Positions 7,599 through 11,273 of a stretch of DNA of 11,273 nucleotides are shown in pieces. Within the stretch, counting starts at the first letter, position 1. Each line of letters opens with the position of its first letter. The notes beneath the pieces are model-generated. The model made no database searches and was not told the DNA's origin. It saw only the letters and a list, made by a program, of their open reading frames with translations. The stretch is from NCBI GenBank assembly GCA_028565635.1, contig JAOXYB010054835.1, positions 1 through 11,273 of the forward strand. Reading direction: 5' to 3'. The position numbers and the translations under genes were made by a program. This DNA comes from Phoronis ovalis (taxonomy: Eukaryota > Phoronida > Phoronidae).

Positions 7599-7631
7599 GT
7601 GGAGAGCCAAATTATAGCCATTTTCTCTCAA
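7599..7631 (+). CDS. Possible 33-nt microexon upstream of the unknown gene's exon
   Basis: A pyrimidine-containing stretch ending in AAG at 7598 precedes eleven codons reading VESQIIAIFSQ. A donor-like GTACGT follows at 7632. Phase is 0 on both sides, matching the phase 0 start of the exon at 7768. Splicing would give a smooth helical junction (IFSQ-RDVLKLAG). The acceptor is AAG rather than the more usual CAG/TAG, and a fragment this short is easily fortuitous. Confidence 0.2.
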
Positions 7632-7767
7632 GTACGTATTGCTTATTTTACGAAACATAACTAATTTGATTAACTATATATGGTAAGATACACAAGCGTT
7701 TACATAAATAAAAAGTATTCATGTTTCGTTAGTGTTTATTTATTGGTTATGATATATTTTCTCTTAG

Positions 7768-7969
7768 CGGGACGTATTAAAGTTGGCAGGTTGTAAATAT
7801 CAAATTAATTCGCGGTCTTCGCATGTTGAAGTGTTCTCCAACTATGCAGTTCACGGTTCACTGGAGGTCGCAGATGAACTAATCGAAGAATGTCTTAATA
7901 AAAGGAGTGCTCATTTGAATAACTTAAAACACAGTGAACAGCTGCGAACAGACCACGTTAACCTAAAAG
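7768..7969 (+). CDS. Internal coding exon of an unidentified second gene
   Basis: This is a 202-nt open frame bounded by a strong acceptor (ATATATTTTCTCTTAG, ending 7767) and a consensus donor (AAAAG|GTAAGT, 7970). The in-frame triplet at the acceptor is TAG, and an in-frame TAG follows six codons into the intron, so the open frame fits the splice sites closely. By eye GC is about 43%, against about 30% around it, and CpGs are frequent. The 67 residues start RDVLKLAGCKYQINSRSSHV. The second half is acidic/basic and probably helical (GSLEVADELIEECLNKRSAH, then LNNLKHSEQLRTDHVNLK). No signal peptide or membrane helix is visible. I do not recognise the family. It starts in phase 0 and ends in phase 1. 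An ATG-like start at 7783 is actually TTG and is not a start codon. Confidence 0.6.
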
Positions 7970-8181
7970 GTAAGTATTTTGTGTTCTAGTCGTTAAACTG
8001 TAAACATAAAATAACTTAAATATTAATTCAACGTATAATTTTTTTAGCGAGTAAGAGATCAATTTTTTGCAACCATTAGTTTTCCGGGTCTTCATGTCCA
8101 TTGAGATATTGTTTCTTATTCATAATCGATCAAACGCATTTTTATTAACCATCAATCTACATTATATATGTACCTTTGTAG

Positions 8182-8294
8182 CAATCTTATATGACATAAT
8201 AACGATGATAAAGAAACAATTTGAAGATGACTGTCTTGAAAGTTCATATGTACTGATAACGGTTAATGATTTCATGCGGAACTATAAAATTAAG
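8182..8294 (+). CDS. Candidate next exon of the unknown gene (alternative 1)
   Basis: An acceptor-like ACCTTTGTAG ends at 8181. The frame that completes the phase 1 codon left by the 7768-7969 exon stays open for 113 nt to a weak donor GTTAAT at 8295. If not spliced there, it continues to TAA at 8316-8318. The residues read ILYDIITMIKKQFEDDCLES, then SYVLITVNDFMRNYKIK. The matching phase (a one-in-three event) and plausible composition support it. Its AT-rich content, short 212-nt intron and weak donor are against it. It is mutually exclusive with 8634-8728 as the direct continuation. Confidence 0.3.
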
Positions 8295-8633
8295 GTTAAT
8301 CGATGTCGTTTTGTGTAATTTTCGTAAGATAACTGTCAGATTTAATTTAAAAGCAACTATAATTAATAGGATAGTTTTTGGAAACTGAAAGTAGCATACA
8401 TTATAATGTTGACTGTGTTCAGTGCTTTACAATTACATTTTTCTGAGTTTTCATTAATTGGTGTCCAGAATGCCTGTAAAAGTCAAAGGGTATTTAATCA
8501 TAAAAAATGCACATTATTAATAAAACCGCAATTAGCTTAAATGCCAATGACCAAGGACATTTAAATTTTATTACGAACGTTCACGTTTAAAAAAGGCGAA
8601 TGAAGAGCAATAGATGTATGGACCATATTTAAG

Positions 8634-8728
8634 GCGGGATTGAAAAATGTTTTGAGTATATCTTTGCTTTTAAAGACAGTTCTCTAGCAAACCGCTTAGT
8701 ATTAGAAACGTTCAGTGAATGTTTTTCA
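8634..8728 (+). CDS. Candidate next exon of the unknown gene (alternative 2)
   Basis: The frame completing the phase 1 codon from 7969 is open from an AAG acceptor at 8633, which has a poor pyrimidine tract, to a consensus donor TCA|GTAAGT at 8729. It encodes GIEKCFEYIFAFKDSSLANR, then LVLETFSECFS, and would end in phase 0. An in-frame TAA immediately precedes the open stretch. The donor is better than that of alternative 1 and the acceptor is worse. The alternatives cannot be resolved without transcript data. Confidence 0.2.
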
Positions 8729-8734
8729 GTAAGT

Positions 8735-10090
8735 ACATATAGCTTGTTAGTTTTGTTATGTAGGAGACTTTGTTAGTAAACATACTTGTCGATCTCTCAT
8801 TGAAAAGTGGAAGTTCGTCTTGATTCTTTGGCACAAATGCGCATCAAACGCTGTGATTTAGCAGGAACTGTCTCAAAAATTCCAATACTAAAATGTTAAT
8901 TTTATTTTATACATGAGCTTTTGCTTCAAAACATTTGAACGAAATATACGTGCACGTAATTCCAACTGGGTTTTATTGGCTGATTTTTGCTATAAATAAA
9001 ACTACAGAATATCTAGTTTAATTGTACCCGAGTGTGACGGAGGAATTTTTAAATACTGAAAAAGCAGTAATTATACTTACTCTAAAATATGCTTGTAAAT
9101 GCGATATAAATAATTAAAACTCGTTTGATATAGTATTATAAAGTATTTGAACGGTTTTTATTTAACGTTAGATTTTTGTTTTATATTTTGCGTCATCTTT
9201 TATTGATTTTTGCTGAATAGTAAAAAATATCCAAAAACAAAATTGCCGTAAAAATACCCTCAGATGTGTTTTTGGGAGTAAATGAACTTTAAATGTTAGA
9301 TGTGCAGAGGTGTTTTTAGGTTACAACAACAATCATCTTTATAAGCCAAATTTAGTTCATTCATGCTATGGACAATTTGTAACCTTCTCCGCGTTACAAA
9401 TATAACCTTCACTCCTGTAGACCTGGTATTTAGTTGCTATTTTGTTATTTTTTCTGTTTAGTGTTTATTTAGTTAAAACAATCAATACTGTTTTGTTTTG
9501 AAATAATACTGTCATAAGTCATGAGTATGATATAACTATGCTATACGTAACATTTTAATAATAGTATATTATAAAGCAAGGCTTTTCACGAAAATAGTAC
9601 ATGTTGACACAGCTTTGCATCTAGATATCTGGGCTATGTAGACAATTAAAAATATAATAATCACGTAATAAAGTAAGTTTTTCCATATTTACCCAGAAGT
9701 GTATACAGAGTAAAACTTTAGTACAATTACTCGCTTGGCTAGTTTTATAATTATATTGGACTAATTTCCCGTTAAATATAATATTACATTTTAGATACAT
9801 AAATAATGTGATAATATTTGCTACTACAATTCCCTAGTGTATATAGCATATGTAATATTTATTTTTTATTAATTGTATAATGTTTAATAGTGCACTCGAA
9901 GTTTTCGGGTCAGTACTTAAATACAGAGTACACCTGTTGTGATGTACACATGAACTACATACAGTAAGTGCTTGACTTTATCATTAGCTTTACTATTGTA
10001 ACTAAACCTACATTTAACCGGATTTAAGGTTTAACAGGACAAGTTTTCAATTTTAACTTTAAGTCTATTATGTTTCAAAATGTTTAAGTG
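8735..10090. other. Long AT-rich stretch, no supported gene
   Basis: No convincing exon was found on either strand. A TATAAATA at 8991-8998 lies 15 bp after an ATTGG motif, but the spacing is not that of a classical CCAAT/TATA promoter. On the minus strand, a strong acceptor-like CTTTTTCAG followed by 17 open codons and a stop (9055 down to 9002) is noted but not called. If the unknown gene continues rightwards, this stretch is intron. Confidence 0.45.
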
Positions 10091-10099
10091 AAACCAAGG

Positions 10100-10175
10100 T
10101 CTTCGTTAGCTAAATTGGTATGTAAAGAAGTTTGTTTTGACTGGCCTTAGGGGTTCGTATCATAATAACCTTGTC
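10100..10175 (+). repeat. tRNA-like remnant, probably a fragment of a tRNA-derived SINE
   Basis: A near-perfect RNA polymerase III box A (TAGCTAAATTGG, 10107-10118) is followed 45 nt later by a box B-like GGTTCGTATCA (10152-10162). That is the spacing found in a tRNA. The T-stem and acceptor stem do not pair properly, and the invariant A58 is replaced by T, so this is not a working tRNA gene. It resembles the 5' head of a diverged tRNA-derived SINE; no clear tail or target-site duplication was found. Confidence 0.4.
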
Positions 10176-10463
10176 TCCTGTTTTTGCGGCTAATTTGTAT
10201 ATGAGGTATTGCAGAGGAAAAACTCTAGGACAAACACTTACTTTTATTTAACGAAATAATTAAGACATATGGTGTCTACTATGTAAACAATCAAAAAGGT
10301 GTCCAAATGACAAGCATAATCACATTGAGCAGATTTTGCAAAAGGGTTATATGAACTGAGATAACTTTCTAGATAATAACACTATACAAAAATGCAGTAA
10401 ATGCACAAATCGTGTTGTGGTAAGCTACTGAGATTTTCGTGGATTCGTATTTTGATCTAACAG

Positions 10464-10565
10464 ACAGTGATCTATATAAATCAGCAGTCAGTGAGGTTGA
10501 TAGTGTGGCAGAAAGACAAGCTCTTCTTACACTTTATGTTTATTCCTAATGAACAGGGAAGTTAA
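10464..10565 (+). CDS. Candidate terminal exon of the unknown gene
   Basis: After an acceptor-like TTTGATCTAACAG (ending 10463), the phase 0 frame is open for 33 codons to TAA at 10563-10565. It reads TVIYINQQSVRLIVWQKDKL, then FLHFMFIPNEQGS. Either candidate exon at 8182-8294 or 8634-8728 would deliver phase 0. An AATAAA follows at 10695-10700. A second frame across the same bases is also open for 27 codons, which weakens the call, and a TATATAAA lies inside it at 10473-10480. This is a hypothesis only. Confidence 0.18.
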   Translation, partial: TVIYINQQSVRLIVWQKDKLFLHFMFIPNEQGS

Positions 10566-10694
10566 TTAAGATGTTAATTAGTCCACAAAAAGGGAAATAC
10601 AGTGTTTTAGGCATGTAAAACTTGACGGGTTGAAGATATTTTTGACTTTTTATCGATAAACATCTTAATTGTTATTCTTTGAAATGCCATTGGT

Positions 10695-10700
10695 AATAAA
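10695..10700 (+). terminator. Poly(A) signal AATAAA, possible end of the unknown gene
   Basis: A canonical hexamer 130 nt after the candidate stop at 10565, followed by a T/GT-rich stretch (CCATTTGTTTCTGTCATTC). It is credible only if the terminal exon candidate is real. Confidence 0.22.
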
Positions 10701-10876
10701 CCATTTGTTTCTGTCATTCTCAACTAACATAAATAAGCAAAGTAACGATAATTCCATTTTCCATTGATTGTAATTGTAATTGTATTTATATTTATCAGTA
10801 CTATGTCGAAAATGCTGATAGGGTTGTGCGACCTAGAGTAAAAAATCCTGATCCGGGGACCTATTGGGCAGCACAT

Positions 10877-10909
10877 ACACACACACACACACACTCACAC
10901 ACACACACA
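10877..10909. repeat. (AC)n microsatellite, once interrupted
   Basis: Nine AC units (10877-10894) are followed by a TC interruption and six further AC units. It is likely length-polymorphic. Confidence 0.92.
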
Positions 10910-11273
10910 GTCTTCCATAACTTTATTCAGCCTGGTGCGTGACCACATCTTACAAGGTATATCGTTTACATTAATCTTGTTTTTGTTTTCCTCAAAATTG
11001 GTATTTTAGCGCTACCGAAGTTTATTTTTTTATAAGATATATGTATAATAAGCTTCGAGTAAATACATTATTATGTTATGACTCTGGTGACCGTCTCGTT
11101 ATTTTCTGCCACAAATATGATTTGACAACCGCGGGCAATTTCTAGGAATTCCATAAAAAAACAGCACCTGCTTATCTTCACAATTTTATTGCTTAATATG
11201 TTGAAAGCTACTTTAAAAAATATTTTTTGTTTATGGTTCTGATAGCACTTGAAAGTATCATAATTTTCACATA
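10910..11273. other. Terminal stretch, nothing recognised
   Basis: This is AT-rich sequence with a short CpG-containing patch (GACCGTCTCG near 11090 and ACCGCGGGC near 11129). I see no exon, RNA gene or repeat I can support. Confidence 0.5.

Noticed and set aside
8067-8318. Free-standing 83-codon + strand ORF
   Set aside because: It starts at TTG, and the first half is AT-driven hydrophobic noise. Only its 3' part (8182-8294) is kept as a weak exon candidate because of acceptor and phase.
8975-8998. ATTGG plus TATAAATA as a core promoter
   Set aside because: Spacing is only about 15 bp, no coding exon follows, and TATA-like strings are expected often in this composition.
9002-9055. Minus-strand terminal exon: strong CTTTTTCAG acceptor, 17 codons, stop, then AATAAA on the minus strand at 8972-8977
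   Set aside because: Too short to distinguish from chance, and no upstream partner exon was found on that strand.
10473-10480. TATATAAA as a TATA box
   Set aside because: No initiator-like element at the right distance was found and no downstream exon. It also overlaps the terminal exon candidate.

Overview
The window looks like AT-rich (roughly 30% GC by eye) nuclear DNA of an animal. Its one securely identified gene is the 3' end of an aspartyl/asparaginyl beta-hydroxylase (ASPH) gene on the + strand. Four short coding exons carry the C-terminal half of the catalytic domain and are separated by introns of about 340-680 bp. All splice sites are GT-AG and all phases agree. Small introns, patchy CpG depletion, AGGTCA-rich intergenic sequence, tRNA-like repeat remnants and CA/GT microsatellites suggest a lophotrochozoan invertebrate, most likely a mollusc such as a bivalve. 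That placement is an inference and is not proven by any single feature.

Layout. 1-516: intron with a C-rich, G-quadruplex-capable tract. 517-2420: ASPH exons coding the last 169 residues and the stop. Intron 653-1332 contains a compact nested hairpin of pre-miRNA-like size. Intron 1927-2269 contains a 45-bp perfect alternating pyrimidine-purine tract. 2421 to about 3150 or 3530: 3' UTR with several AATAAA signals. 3600-5400: AT-rich, CpG-poor sequence with an (ATC)6 microsatellite, an unexplained 135-codon minus-strand ORF and a cluster of AGGTCA half-sites. From about 5.4 kb onward CpG becomes about four times denser.

6853-7086 holds a degenerate tandem array with a ~30-bp period (eight units recognisable by eye). 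7768-7969 is a convincing internal coding exon of a second + strand gene whose family I do not recognise. Possible companion exons (7599-7631, 8182-8294 or 8634-8728, 10464-10565) fit its phase but are weak individually. A degenerate tRNA-like SINE fragment lies near 10100-10175 and a (CA)n microsatellite at 10877-10909.

ASPH is an ER-membrane Fe(II)/2-oxoglutarate dioxygenase that hydroxylates Asp/Asn in EGF-like domains. Every metal- and cosubstrate-binding residue expected in this segment is present, so the product should be active. I see no bacterial operon, CRISPR, phage or intact transposon. The least explained parts are the unidentified gene around 7.8 kb, the CpG step, the hidden 30-bp array and the intronic hairpin.
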